DNA from: Zeugodacus cucurbitae
Lineage: Eukaryota; Arthropoda; Insecta; Diptera; Tephritidae
Assembly: GCF_028554725.1 (NCBI RefSeq)
Contig: NC_071670.1
Coordinates: forward strand, 35,706,001-35,770,000
Length of the DNA: 64,000 nucleotides
Reading direction: 5' to 3'
The notes beneath the pieces were generated by a model. That model was not told the origin of the DNA and ran no database searches. It was given only the letters and a program-made list of their open reading frames with translations. Positions 1 through 12,605 of the stretch are shown here, in pieces; within the stretch, counting starts at the first letter, position 1, and every line of letters begins with the position of its first letter. A program made the position numbers and the translations under genes.

Positions 1-1066
1 CACTGATCTTAAAAGTTTTAGAGAAAATAGGATTTTCTGTTTCACAAAGTGACCAGTTAATATTAAGAGCAAAGTGTCTTCTAAGTAATTCTAATTATTA
101 GCCAATAATTATGAGAAGTAGAAGTCAACATCAGGAAAACCCAAAGTAATTATTGAATCCATCCATGTACAACGATCCTATATATTTTTCGGAATCTAAT
201 TTTCTACAAAACAAAGAAGATTTACAAAAAATCTAAAATGGCTCCAAAATCGAATATCAGTAGCTCTTTTACAATTATTAGTAAATAGATGAGTGCGATA
301 TATAACGAGTTAAAAATTTAATTGGAATTTAGTGGAAAGAAATATTTAAATTCGCTCTCAGTCTAAAGTTTACTCTTTCTCGCTTTCATTACTTTCAATC
401 ACTGTAGGATGCCTGGTTCAAAATCTGCGACATTTCAATTGAAGCTTCAAAAATCTAACGAAGCGCTCGCGGTATATATTCACATGTTCACATTCCATAT
501 TGAATAGAGGTGTAAGAGGTATTGGCTATATAAAGAAACTACAAATACTAAGGGGAATGACTGACTATAGAATTGCAATAGATTGTTTACATAGTATGTA
601 TAGTACATCTGTTTGTTTAATTGTATTTAAAATGATTTCTGTTATTCACAGTTACCCAATCAAGATCCATTTGCTTTCAGTTGATTAATACATGCCATGT
701 TTTCCGTCCTAGTACTAGTCATGTAACACTTAGACTTATATGTATGTATATGTTCAAAGATCACTTCCACGAAATAGTATTGTTAAATTCTTGTAAGTAC
801 ATTACTATAAGTCTCTTGCGCTAATTTCGATTATTTTTTCGCATTTTAATTACAATGTCCTCCGCGCTCATTTCGCCATTTTTCAAGTGAAATTCAAGCG
901 GCGTAGGAGAGCGCACCAACACCAACACAACTTCGGTGCTAATGTACTAGCTGCGCATCTTTTGCATTGGTGTGCGTGCAAAGCGTCTTATCAGCTGACA
1001 AATTCATTACTTTTCGCTGCTGCCAAAGGGGCTACAGCGGCTGCTGGTGATGTGGGGTGGTTGATT

Positions 1067-1101
1067 TTGTTGCTGTTGTTGTTGTTGTTGTTGTTGTTGT
1101 G
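1067..1101. repeat. (GTT)n microsatellite
   Basis: About nine GTT/TTG units in a row, with one GCT variant near the left end. Translated, it gives runs of Leu or Val in short open frames on the plus strand. This explains those frames as simple-repeat artefacts. Confidence 0.9.
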
Positions 1102-4087
1102 GCTTATCAGTTTAATAGCGCGAAAACAGACAACAGAGAACAACAACAATGGTACAGGGCCAAAGGCGGTAAACTACAGACACAAATTATATGTAAATAT
1201 ATGTATTTATTTATTTACAATTTAGTATATGTTTATATACATATACATAAGTATATAGTAAATATTGTCTATATATATGTATATCTAGTACATAATACTT
1301 TATTACAACTTAGTTGTGCACAACACAGCCAAAACTCGTGGAAATCCATAAATACAAGTATGTATATTTGTATTTGCATTTACATACATTCTTGTCTATA
1401 TACATATACATATAAGCATGTACTTATGTACATAAAAGCATATTGAAACTCATTGACGCGATTGCCACGCTGATAATGCGATTGTATCTAGGTGCAACAA
1501 GCAACAATATGTGTATTCACAATAACAAAGCAATTGTCTATGCAAATTCAAACGTGCAAACACTGTGGCAATGGCCATGTAGGAAAACTTTGATCTCTAT
1601 AAAAAATTCATCCTCTTTTTCCAAAAATGCATAGAACAAATTAAAAAATGAAATAATGTTTTAAAATAAGACAGTTTAAGGCTCCCTGGTTTAAGATTGA
1701 TCTAAGATTGAAGTTGATCTAGTTATGGGCTTTCCACTGTACACTAATTTTCTCTTTTTCATAAAACAATATTTAGAGTATATCAAAAGTGTTAAATTTT
1801 TGGACTCAAAAAGGAAACTCTCTAAGGATTAACAGTTCCCTATAGGGGTTTCAAAATGGGAACGTCTCTTAAGACTTTATTTTATTTTAAACATATAAAA
1901 AATATGAGATATATATTTAAGAAAATTTTCTGGATTAGTTTTCTTCAGATTACTTCCAATACTCTTTAGCACTTCCAAATTTTATAGAAACTCTTTTAAC
2001 AAATATATTTTTTATTAAAATTTTCGAAGAATTACAAGTTCTAAGGCTCTTCTTCTGTATATTTGTAATTTCCTCTGCAATCAATGGGTTATGCTTCATA
2101 AAATTAAAGCAATTGATCTGTATATAATTTAGTTGTTTCAATAGAATTTCTCATATTCTCACCTGAAAGGTTTGTGAATATATTTTCCGATATTACCAAT
2201 TGAAACAGTGAGTTTGTACTCTTGCTGAGCAAAATTGACTAGAAATTAGAAAAACTGGGATATATAAAGTAGCTAATCTGTTCCTCTGCTTATAGATCAT
2301 TTAGTAAGATACTTTCATAAGTTAGCGAAATGGAAATTTAATAAGTTTTAGGTTCTTAATTAACACATCATTAGCTTAAATACGATGATTAATCAGTATC
2401 GAAACACTTGTTCTTGAGCTATAGTCGATCAAGACGAATTTAATAGAAAATGTATAAGAAATATATAATAAATTCAGTGCTGTCTAAAAGCGAAAAGAAC
2501 TGTTTAATTTTAATAGAAGAGAGTATTTGAGCACTCTAAAGTAGCTTAACACATGCTTTATATAAATAATGCTTGTCCTCAACAATGGTAAGTTGGACTT
2601 TCCTACAAGGCATGTATGACACTTTAGTCATTCAACTATTATTGAAATATCAAAGTGAACACGTTTATAGTATCCCCTTTATACACACACGTCTCCACGT
2701 ATTATACATTTGAAAAAGTGCAACGCATGCATGGTTGTCGTGATTATCGTGGAAAACTATGCTTGCAACATGCCACACAATACACATGTATACGCGCACG
2801 CTCATAACACGTTTCCTTTCATTTTTTTTTTAGAATTCTTCGCACGTGTTCAAACGTTTTCGAATTGTCAACATAATAGAGTTTGATAATATATTTATTT
2901 ACCTTTACTTCCGATTTGGACTTGTACGTTTTGGTAATACTTGTTTCAGACACCTACAACAACGCGCCAAAAAAACCGAATTTGAATGCAACACAGCAGG
3001 CAGGAAGTGTTTGAGGTCTTCGCCCATTTCGTATAACTGCATAATACTTCAGGTTTTTCAAAAAAAAAAAATCATAATAACTACTACTTTATCGCACATG
3101 TGCATCTTTTTGCATATAAACATAGAAATATATGTTTGAGTGTAGATGAGTGTGTCGTTGTTGTTTTGTAAACAGCTGTGCATTAGCACTCATTATCGCT
3201 CGCGTGGGTGATTAGTAGATCTCTGATTTGTGCATTCATTTGTTTGTCTGTACGGCTGAGTGCTTTAAGTACACTTGTGTGTCTGTTGTGAACAAGCAAA
3301 GGCACAACAGTTATCTAAGATTCAATGATGATACAGACACATGTGTGTGGGCCGTCGCATATGGTTTTGTATTGCTGTCAAAGATCTGCTAATATCGCAT
3401 CTGCAGCTACAGATTGTTAGCTATCAGTGTGCGCAATCTTATTGAATCGTATGCACAAACAAAATGTAATTATATTAAGTAGACTACATAATTGAAATAA
3501 TTGTCTGGCATTTGTAAAATTAAATAATTAATTGAACTTGTTAAACTTGAAAGTGATAGCTGACCAATTTCCATTTAAATTAAATTAATTATCGGTGTAA
3601 AATTGAAAAAAAAAATATGTTTGATAATAGACGAAATTTGTTCACTCATATATACTTAGTGATGATGAAAAAATTATCATTACTCGAGTCTAATGAAAGC
3701 AGATATTTTATTAAATAATCGGTTATCTGAAGTCATGATTTTTGACTGATTCGATAAACGAAAGTTGTGATGATGTTCCATGTCCTCATAACAGTTGTTC
3801 TAGCTGTTGAAGAAAGCTATTCTCATGCTCAGAGATATTATTTTGAAATTGATTTTTGTATCAAATTAATTTTTTTTAATGATATCAACATCGAGATTAA
3901 TCGACTAATTTAATTTTGTTATCTCTAGTTGAGTGGGATAGACAACGAAATTAGATATGTTCACTTTCAAACACAATATAAAACCACAGAAAAGAAACTA
4001 AAAGTTCACAATAATTTTATTAAAATATTTTTTTTTATTATACTCAATTCTATTATAGCCATAATCGCTTAAAGCGGTTCCTACGCC

Positions 4088-4105
4088 ATATATATATATA
4101 TATAT
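4088..4105. repeat. (TA)n microsatellite
   Basis: Uninterrupted TA dinucleotide run of about nine units in AT-rich flanks. No other feature is attached to it. Confidence 0.9.
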
Positions 4106-4810
4106 TGTAGGCATTAATTTCGTAATTTAGTAGAAATACTAACCGCAAAATTTTTGGAAATAGAAAAGCACCGAAACGTTGTAGATAATGAAACCCTAAT
4201 GCTGATCTAACATTTATAAATTTAAGCAAATTGTGTACAGCATAAAAACCACAGAAAAGCAGAATCCAGTTATCTTTGCAGAATCTAGTATAGCTACAAT
4301 GCCATTGCTGTTTATCAGCGTGTATAGAAACCATAGCCACGCAAAATTGACGACAATCACACCTGCCTTTGTTTGATTGTGTCTATCAACGCGTTCACTG
4401 ATTCATCTTCTATAATTATTTTGCTCTTTTATCGCTCTTCTTTGACGATCCTCGCAAGACAAAAATACAATTTTCTTGCTACTTTATTTTAATACACACA
4501 CATGTATTTTGTTTTTGCCTACCCATTCGCATTCAATGACCGAATTATTTATGCACGAGTTGAAAGGAAAACGAGGATAAATAATAATTTGTGTATATTA
4601 TAAGAAACAGAGGCATTTAAAATTGTATATTTATATACATATGAATACCAATGTACATATATATTTTAGATATAATAAAAAAAAATCGAAACATATTTTA
4701 AAACACATAAAATTTCTCAAAAAATTCGATCTCTAACGAATTTGTGTAGCCGTGTTCGATTCGCCATTTCGCTGGAATAACCGCTTGCTACTGCAGCTCA
4801 CTTTTCTTAT

Positions 4811-4859
4811 GCCAGTTTATTGAATTTAGACCAGTTGCTTGTTCGATTCGCTAATCTCC
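4811..4859 (+). repeat. Short dispersed repeat, copy A
   Basis: Contains CCAGTTGCTTGTTCGATTCG at 4831-4850, which matches 19 of 20 bases at 18909-18928. Weaker similarity extends about 25 bases upstream, ending in TTTAGACC here and TTTATACC there. A related TGTTCGATTCG sits at 4753-4763, and a reverse-oriented relative (CGAATCGAATAC) at 9555-9566. Probably fragments of one old dispersed element; the family is not recognised. Confidence 0.45.
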
Positions 4860-5291
4860 AAATTTTAGCAAATGAAAGCCAATCTAAAGTTCAGATCAAA
4901 AAAGGTTGACCTTTCCGGTTAAGTTTATATTTATAGACTCATTTTAGCATATTTATTTGTATATAATTTTTGAGTTGTTGTACTTTTAAATATTCAAAAT
5001 ACCCTCGTAACACCAAACAAGTCGATCTAGTTTAACCACAACCCACAACAACACGTATTTTATGTGGTATTCGTCTGTCTGCAATCATAATGTAATAAAA
5101 TGATAAGGCAACATGTTAAATGACTTGACAAAAAGCAATTCGTTGCACAGCAAAAAGATGAGAAACCGATTAGAAGCAGCAGTATGACATGAGAAGCGAG
5201 TCCAAAGTCTGTGGGTTGCTGCTGGTTTTTCTCAGAAGTGTACGCAGGGCAGTGAGTAGGCTACACGGCAGACCTAAGAGGGTATGCTGCA

Positions 5292-5460
5292 TAAGACCGT
5301 TTTCACACGGGCAATTTTTGTCGCGGCAATTCTTAGTTTTATAGGAGAGGGGGCGACGAAGAGAGGAGAATTTCTCTCTCTCTCGCTTCCCTTGGTCGCC
5401 CCCTCTCCTATAAAACTAAGAATTGCCGCGACAAAAATTGCCCGTGTGAAAACGGTCTAA
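5292..5460. mobile_element. Foldback/MITE element with 63-bp perfect inverted arms and TAA target-site duplication
   Basis: The left arm (5295-5357) and right arm (5395-5457) are exact reverse complements over about 63 bases. They start GACCGTTTTCACACG and end with the complement. The 37-base centre is purine/pyrimidine skewed (GAAGAGAGGAGAA then TTCTCTCTCTC) and pairs imperfectly, so almost the whole 163-bp element could form a hairpin. TAA lies directly on both sides (5292-5294 and 5458-5460). A 3-bp TWA duplication is typical of PIF/Harbinger-type elements, so a non-autonomous Harbinger MITE is the best guess. There is no coding capacity. Perfect arm identity implies recent insertion or arm homogenisation. 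The family name is not known to me. Confidence 0.8.
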
Positions 5461-8400
5461 CAGACATAACATAAATAGCAGACATAACAGACATAGCATA
5501 GTACACTTGAAAAAAGTGTTTAAGAAAACATGTTGTTTATACAAATTTTAATCTAGAAGAGCGTTTTGTATTTTTTTTTTTCATAATTTACCATGAGAGC
5601 GCATAGCAAATGCTTAAGTTTTAAATTAAGCCCCGTACATACTTATGTTTCTATGTGGTATATATTTATGTACATATATAGACGTGCAATGACCTGTCAG
5701 CCCAAAGCGTTCGGTTATAAATAACGCTGAGCATTCCATGGAAGTAATTAAGACAATTAAAGCAAGACGCCTCCTCTGTGTATAATGAGATTGAGACAAA
5801 ACAATAAGCAGCAATTTACGAACTTCTAAGGCATAAAATATTAAATTTGCAGCCACAAAGCAATGGCTGTTAATTAATATAAGAAAATAATAATAATTCA
5901 TTTAAAAAATGAAGCTGAGTAGTTAACTAACTTTAGTCAGCCGTCAGCGCAAGTCAATCAAAAGCTGATTATGTCAGCCATTTTATAGTTGTTGCTACGA
6001 GAAAAACATATGAATAATGTAAGAGAAATATTTAAATAAATATAAAAAGCGGAAAAAATATTTTTTTTTCTTCGTGATAAACGTTTCTATAATAATTACG
6101 TGTTTCATCAGCGCGCGGCCGTCAATTGATGCCGCTAGCGGGCGACTAATTCAACATTAGTTAGGCAGTCATAAATATTTAGTTGCCTCAGAGTTTTGCA
6201 TAAATTTAGTTAATTTTATAATATTATAATCAGAGTTGTGATTAGGTTTGATCTGCGGTGCTGGGGGCTATAAAGTAAAAAAACAAGAAATATTTTAAAA
6301 CTTGTAAATTACCCCTCGAGCAGTCAGAATATAGCTTAAATTCAGTATTATAAAATCAGTAAAACTTTTGAGCCTCGAATAGTAGTGTTTCCGCACTAAG
6401 GGGCTTGAGAAACCACCTATTTATGAAAAAAATTTAACATAAATCTTAAATAGCCAAATGTTGCCAATGAAATATCTCGATGCTTTACAGACTTGACGGA
6501 AAGCCTTTCTTAGAACTTAAAAAGCTCCGAGGACATGAACAAATTATAGAAATGAAACGTACTAATTTAATAAGATCGGGAGTTTTAAAATGGTGGATAA
6601 ATCGCTAGAAGAATTATATTCCAAAACAACTATATTGTACGAAAGCTGTAAGACTTAATAAAGCTTAAAAGCTCCGAGGAACTTCAACTGAAAGTAAAGT
6701 TCAAAAATACAAATAATTTTAAATTCTTTCGTGACCTTGAAGCTGGAGAAAGCTCACGAATATTTCATTTCAGTACTTCTAAAGGTAGTTTTTATTAGTA
6801 TGTAGTTAAGGAAGCAGGCATTTAATAATGGTAGTGGAAGTTTATTGTGAAAGTGTATCTAAAAAAAATGGCTTATAGAAGATATTCCATAAATTATATA
6901 AAAAAAGCTCCCAATAATTGAGAAGGCAAGTGCTAACAAATTATCACATGAACCATCCTCATTTAGAAAGTATTACGAGTTAGTTATTAGTCGCTGAAAA
7001 AGCTGCGGTTGTGCAACTCTCAGAACCTCTGGTTGGAGCTTTTGATCCAAGCTCAAATATCTAGATTGCATAGGATCTTTTTGTGTAATATGTATATTTC
7101 AAGATTAGGTAGAATCTTCGGCTTATAATTTTGAATTTTTAGTGTACTATCTTGTTTTAAAGACCTCAATATTCTCAGCTACTGTATGTTTACGATAAAA
7201 TAGAATTTTTGCAACTCTTAAATATTTTACGCTTTTAAGATTATGCCATAAGAAGACAAAACTTAAAAGCTTTATATTTTTAAGCATCATGGATTGTATA
7301 CAGGATAAACAAAAAATCAGTGTAACAAAATTATAATAAGCAAAATCAACAACAAAAATACAAAAAAGTCCCACAAGAATAAGTAGCAAAATCTAAAGAC
7401 CACAACAGCAAAGAAGACAACAATAAATTATTGTCAATTTTAACGTGTTTTACTGGCTTATAAATAGCAGCTTTGGTGTCAGCTGTTCGCAGCAACAACG
7501 AAGAATTTACATATGTATATATGTATGTATGTATGTATATATAAAATGCACTTGCTATCATCACTGTGTTGTCTCCACATTTCTTATTGCCTACAAGCGA
7601 CTTCGATTATGGAAGAAAATGTTTTACACAGAAAAAGCTCACCGAAATGACGGGCTTCAACTGTCGATAAATACTTGTACTTTTTTCGAAAAATAAAAAT
7701 AAAATTGAAATCCAGTTTTTAATTTATATATATGTATAACTTTATAGGTTTTGAACGTCAGCAGAAAAATGTGGTTTCTGCCGAACGACGCGACGCTTAT
7801 GCAAAAACAACGAAGCTGAAACCAATCAGTAATCACGAGCTTAAAAAAAAAATACATATACTTATGTATAGATAATTAAATAATTAGCGGTTTTGTGAAA
7901 ATCAAATAAAATTCGAAAATCATAAATACAAAGCGGCGCGGCACTACAAGCTGTTTAATTATGAGATTGTATACAAAGTCGAGATTCCGACAAGGCGAAT
8001 ACTCATCTCAATATCACACCGAAGAGACGCCGTAGTAGACTGTAAGGTAGTATACATATATGTATGTATGAGTGTTTGTGTATGTGTATGTAAATATATA
8101 CCACAGTTTCTTACCGATTTATGGTCAGCGGTCATCAATATGCATGAGGAGAAAGAGCTTGTGGTCTGCTGATCGACTTTAAATTGTGGGCTTTAAGTAC
8201 TGCGACTTAGTTAACGACAACAACATGTACAATAACAACAACAACAACAAAAATACTAAAAAAAAACAAATAATCTAAAAATACCAAAGGCAACAGAAAC
8301 ATGTATAATGACAACAACAACCACCAAAATTTACACAAAAATCTCGAAAAAAACTTGTTTACAGTAATATTATTATTTTCCAAACAACACGAAAAATACA

Positions 8401-9876
8401 CATTGTTTAAATGGTCGAAAATCACTACTAAACCAAATCTGTTATGTAATACATAAAGCCAACATTTGTAGGTGAAAAACCATTAATAACCCGTTGCATT
8501 GAAAAATTAACCGGCAGAACTGTAGCACAGTAAGCTTTGTTGTTTTTGGTTTGGGTTTTTAAAGCCATTTCGAGCAAATTATAATTAATTACTATAATCG
8601 GTTTTAAATTCGGCCGCTTCGGCGTAAATATCGAATTACCTCTTCACGCATACACACACTCGTGAGCAGCAATTAAAATTACCGAAATTATTAATATAAA
8701 TATTTTACGGTTTTTTTATGTTTTCCTGGTTCAACAAATGCCAGACAAAACAATGAACACATACGAAAAATGTTGTGCCAACATAAAAAAGTGCTAACAG
8801 CCAAACTGGCATATATTTGCTGTTCTGCTTACTGCATTTGTTGCTGTTTTCTTTTTGTTCTTTGTTGCCTTTTCGTGGCTCATTTGACCCAAATTAATTG
8901 CTTGCTGAAATTGCCAAAAAATATGTGCCTACCATATGGCATTCTTCAACGGAGGTAGATATCATTTAAATTGTTCTTTGAAGTCTTTTTTAAGTGCGAA
9001 GAGTGTAGAATGCTTACGTTAAACGTTTTGTGGAATAAATGCGTGAATGAGTAACTTAATTTATATTATTATGAAACCATTTCCTCTTTATAATAATAGT
9101 GTGGATACATAAAGAGGTTTTAACTTAAACGTTGGGGATGTATTTTTCAATCAACTAATATCTTGAGTAAAATATCTCAGAAACACTGTTCCGTTAGCAG
9201 ACTGTGGATATCAGTAACTGAAATATCTCAGAGTAAAAATAATCCATATATCATTAGTCTTAAGGAATATATATGATCCTGATCTTTAAGTTTTCGACCT
9301 CGAACTAGTAGGATTTATGAAAATATCTTTCCACAGACTTTTTGTACTCATATTTCTTATATAATCCTGTATGTTTTTAAGAAATTTAAATTCTAATAAT
9401 TTAATTTTAATAAATCTTAAGAACAAATGATTTTGTAAGAAAATTCTCTTAAAATAACCCAAAGAATTCCTCAAAGGGTTTCGAAATGATAGCAAAGTTT
9501 GATAGAATAAATGTCACACTAGTTGACTTCGTTTCACTAAAACTAGCCGAGTGGCGAATCGAATACACAACTGACTTAATCAACTATTGGTCTACAACTT
9601 TGCTTCCGCCGTTTTCCAATAGATGTCTTTAGGGTCGAGCACTGGTCGATTAAATCGATTTTTTTTATGTCGATCTTAGACATTTGTGTCAACATTATAC
9701 CAATAAAATATTTGTAGCAGAGTCCAATCGTATAAATGGGAACTCACATAGCAACCTTTTGATGTTTAAAATGTTTGACTCTTTAGAGAGTTAACTTACT
9801 CGATTAAATTAATTCAAAAGCCATCCAAATACTTTGGTCGATCTCAAACATAACGATAAGAGACCCATCGAATTTT
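5461..9876. other. AT-rich non-coding DNA
   Basis: No supported gene. Just right of the foldback element is a short run of CAGACATAAC-like repeats (5461-5500). A 14-base direct repeat, AAAAGCTCCGAGGA, occurs near 6520 and 6667, and (AAC)n runs occur at about 8220-8250. Open frames here are AT-biased, low-complexity and mostly rich in Phe, Leu, Ile and Lys, as expected by chance at this composition. Confidence 0.55.
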
Positions 9877-9901
9877 TCTCTCTCTCGCTCTCTCTCTCTC
9901 T
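9877..9901. repeat. (CT)n microsatellite
   Basis: CT dinucleotide run with one CG interruption. Runs of this kind can bind GAGA factor in flies, but nothing else here marks a promoter. Confidence 0.85.
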
Positions 9902-10385
9902 TTGTCAGATCTTATCAGTATTAGTTGTGTTTTCCAGGGATTCGTGGTTTAATTTTCGAATCGCTCCCGTTCTGTCATTTTTCCGGTTGAGTGGAAGGAA
10001 GAGGACCTTATCTTATCAGACACCTTTACAGATTGTAAAAAAATATAAAAGGTCTAATATATACTAATCAAAAAGTTGTTTAACTAGATATGTATATATT
10101 CACTTGAAATAAATACCAAACCAGAACCGATTTTTTCTGAGGAAATTCTGCAAAGTTTTTGAAATCACAAATTTCTAAGCTCACACAAATGAGTGTCAAT
10201 ATGTTTCCATACATTTACGTGCAAACTACAAAGCTTACAAATACGAGAACATTTATAATTTTTCGCCTCAACCCAACGCAATCAGGTGGTCTGTGGGCCC
10301 AGCTCAGCACTCACTAGCAAGAGTTGGGCATATGGTAGAGGAAAATATATGCTTTGATTGTGCAAGCGGAAAACGTGCATCGCGA

Positions 10386-10898
10386 TTAAAGAAAATTTTG
10401 TTTACAACAAAAGCAAAACAACAACAATACTAATGTGTACAATGGCGAGAGCAACAACAAAGTGACTCTGAGCTGACCAAAGGTAGTGCGTCCAAGCGAC
10501 AGACACCAACTAAGTAACAACTGACTTTGCTGCCAAACGAAGTAAGCGCCAAAAAAAAAAAACACGAAGGGTTCCCAGCAGATAAAAGCCGCAAAAGCAA
10601 AAACTGCAACAGCAGAGCGAGCGAACAACCGGCGCGCTGGGCAGCAACTTCGCTGGATTCACCGACTAAGCAACCAACTAGCAACTAACTAACTGACTGA
10701 CTGACTGCACGCGGGGATGGCAGAGGGGTGAGGAGCTGTGCAACAACAGCGCTAGCAAATGAAACTTTCCGAAAGTGGACTGACAGCCCAACTGGGATCG
10801 GGTCTAACTGCGCGACTGTGACCGTTTGACTGTCGGACTGGGAGCGCCAAACGAGTGAGCGCGCCCTCAGCTGACTGCCTGTGTGGCTTTTGCATTTG
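10386..10898 (+). other. Candidate 5'-UTR exon ending in a splice donor
   Basis: This block is richer in G+C than its flanks. It has the CAA/AAC-rich, CAGC-rich texture common in fly leader sequences. It ends at GCATTTG followed by GTAAGCGT at 10899, a good 5' splice-site match. Only short upstream-type frames are present, for example an ATG at about 10758 reading 20 codons to a stop. I could not place a convincing Inr with a correctly spaced DPE, so the left boundary is arbitrary. It may instead be an enhancer or an intronic patch. Everything beyond the donor motif and composition is inference. Confidence 0.3.
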
Positions 10899-11830
10899 GT
10901 AAGCGTTTCTAATAGTTTAATCCTGTGCTGCATTTAAATTAACCAGCAAAAATGCAAAAATGCAGAAATGAGATGGAGAAAACAACACACACAAACACAA
11001 ATACAAAAAAAGGCGAACGAAATTGAAAGAAAAACAAAACGAAAAAAATGAGTTAAATTAAATTTGCACTGGCGCCAGCATGTTGCATCAACAACATCAA
11101 GATGCCGCATGTGCTGGCTGGCTGGTTGGCTGCAGGTTGGCGCACTTGCAACGGCGCGATGCAATGCCCAGATTAGTGTAACATGCGGCGCACAACAAAA
11201 AAAAAAAACAATTGCGATTTGCGCTACAATGAAAGCAAAAACTTCTAATAGCGAGCAAAATAAAAGGGTACACAGCATTTTGGCTTTGAAAGAAATCATT
11301 GGAAAGCGCAATAAACGCTAATGCGCTGTTCTTTGGCGCGACGAAGCGGCAAGCGTGGCCGGCGATCTAAGGCGGAGATAAGTAAATTAAATTGCCACAT
11401 GCAAATTTGCCAGCCCCGCGGTAACACTCTCTCAAAATGCGCCGTGGCTGAGGTGGAGTGATCGCTTCGTTATAGATTTGTAAGGAAGTGTATGCGTGTG
11501 TGTTTGTGTGAGAACTGTTTTTATTTGTTAGCTGTTTATTTAGCTTATGATGGGAATGTTTCTTCTATGCGAAGCGAAGCAGCAGTTTTAACAAATATTT
11601 GTACTTTTTAAGCTTATTTTTTTTAGTCTTCTTGACATTTCTTTCACTCAATTTCACTTTAGTTAGCTATGAAGCTGTTTGTATTTCCTTTACGCTCATT
11701 CCATTTCATTTAGTTATACGCATTCCTATCTTTTCATTTGGCCGCGGTAACTTTATTTATTTCCTTTTTATTTCATCTAAATTTTTTAATTCCATTTCAG
11801 TTCAAGAATTATTTTTATAGTTTTATAATT
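10899..11830. other. Non-coding DNA
   Basis: No supported gene. GGCTGGCTGGTTGGCTG repeats lie near 11113-11132, and A-rich and T-rich tracts flank them. Overlapping open frames on both strands between 10934 and 11321 are mirror shadows of the same low-complexity sequence. Nothing else was recognised. Confidence 0.5.
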
Positions 11831-12215
11831 GTATGTATTTGATTGGCGTTGAAACCGTTTAGCCGGTTATAGCCGAATCGATAATAGCTCGCCACTGCTC
11901 TCTTTCCTTCGCATTTCGACGCCAGTTGGAGATCCAAAGTGTAACAAGGTCGCTCTCCACCTGGTGCCTCCAACAGAGTGGAAGCCTTCCACTTCCTCGG
12001 CTTCCTCCGGCGGGTACTGCATCGGACACTTTCAGAGCTGGAGTGTTTTTGCCCATTCTCATACTTTTCAATTGCCTACTCAGTCCAAAGTAGCACCTGT
12101 TGGCAAGAGTGATTCTGCGCTGGATTTCGTAGCTGACATTGTTGGTGTTGTTGATGCTGGTTCCCAGGTATACGAAATTATCTACGACTTCGAAGTTATG
12201 ACTGTCAACAGAATA
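11831..12215 (-). pseudogene. Non-LTR retrotransposon reverse transcriptase 3' end, internally deleted copy
   Basis: On the minus strand the upstream part reads NFVYLGTSINNTNN and EIQRRITLANRCYFGLSRQLK, the segment after the reverse transcriptase core in fly non-LTR elements. It jumps directly to MRMGKNTPALKVSDAVPAG and then ...NWRRNAKEREQW...IIDSAITG and a stop. Compared with the copy at 39906-40520, about 300 bases are missing between RQLK and the RM(D/G) motif. The shared 3' end is GGCTAAACGGTTTCAACGCC, followed by ATCAAATACATAC. The remainder of the RT and the endonuclease are absent, so this is a dead, 5'-truncated fragment. The clade is not certain. Confidence 0.8.
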
Positions 12216-12264
12216 ATTAATTTCGTAAAATGTCCAATTCTCAATAGTTTAATTAAATTTAAAA

Positions 12265-12605
12265 TTTGCCCTTAATTTTCATTCATTTAACTGCCTTTCT
12301 ATTTTTTTTGTTTGCTTCCGAAATCTGTTATATTTCATTCCCCAATTCAGTTCCCTACCGTTCCTTTGAATTTATTGTTTGCCCTTAATTTTCACTTTTT
12401 TAACTTCCTTTCTATTCTCTTCCATTTCCAAATTTTTTCGTTGACATTTTGTTTCATTCCTCAATTCCATCCCATTTCATACCATTCAATTCCTCTGAAT
12501 TGATTGTTTGCCCTTAATTTTCACTTATTTAAAGTCCTTCCAGTCCATTTCATACCTCAATTCAGTTTTATTTCATTCTATTCAATTCCTCTGTGCGAAT
12601 TTGCG
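12265..12605 (+). repeat. Degenerate tandem repeat, three copies of ~113-129 bp
   Basis: The motif TTTGCCCTTAATTTTCA starts at 12265, 12378 and 12507. Each copy continues through pyrimidine-rich sequence with ATTTCATTC and CTCAATTC blocks, then CCTYTGAATTNATTG just before the next copy. The third copy ends in CCTCTGTGCGAATT. Period lengths of 113 and 129 reflect indels. This is an old minisatellite. It explains the Phe/Ser/Leu-rich open frames at 12312-12732. Confidence 0.75.

Larger units (their letters stand above)
1..5291. other. AT-rich non-coding DNA
   Basis: No supported gene on either strand. Open frames here are short, start and stop at random, and many run through simple sequence such as the GTT run near 1.08 kb and the TATG/CATA-rich tract at about 1190-1440. 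A TA run lies at 4088-4105. The stretch 4740-4860 contains two copies of a TGTTCGATTCG motif that recurs elsewhere in the window. I recognise no promoter, RNA gene or protein domain. The whole block could be intergenic or a long intron. Confidence 0.6.

Noticed and set aside
10430..10684. Leu/Cys-rich minus-strand frames at 10.4-10.7 kb
   Set aside because: They are shadows of CAA/GCA-rich plus-strand leader-like sequence and do not resemble a protein family.
11964..12275. 103-codon plus-strand frame
   Set aside because: Mostly antisense of the minus-strand retrotransposon fragment.
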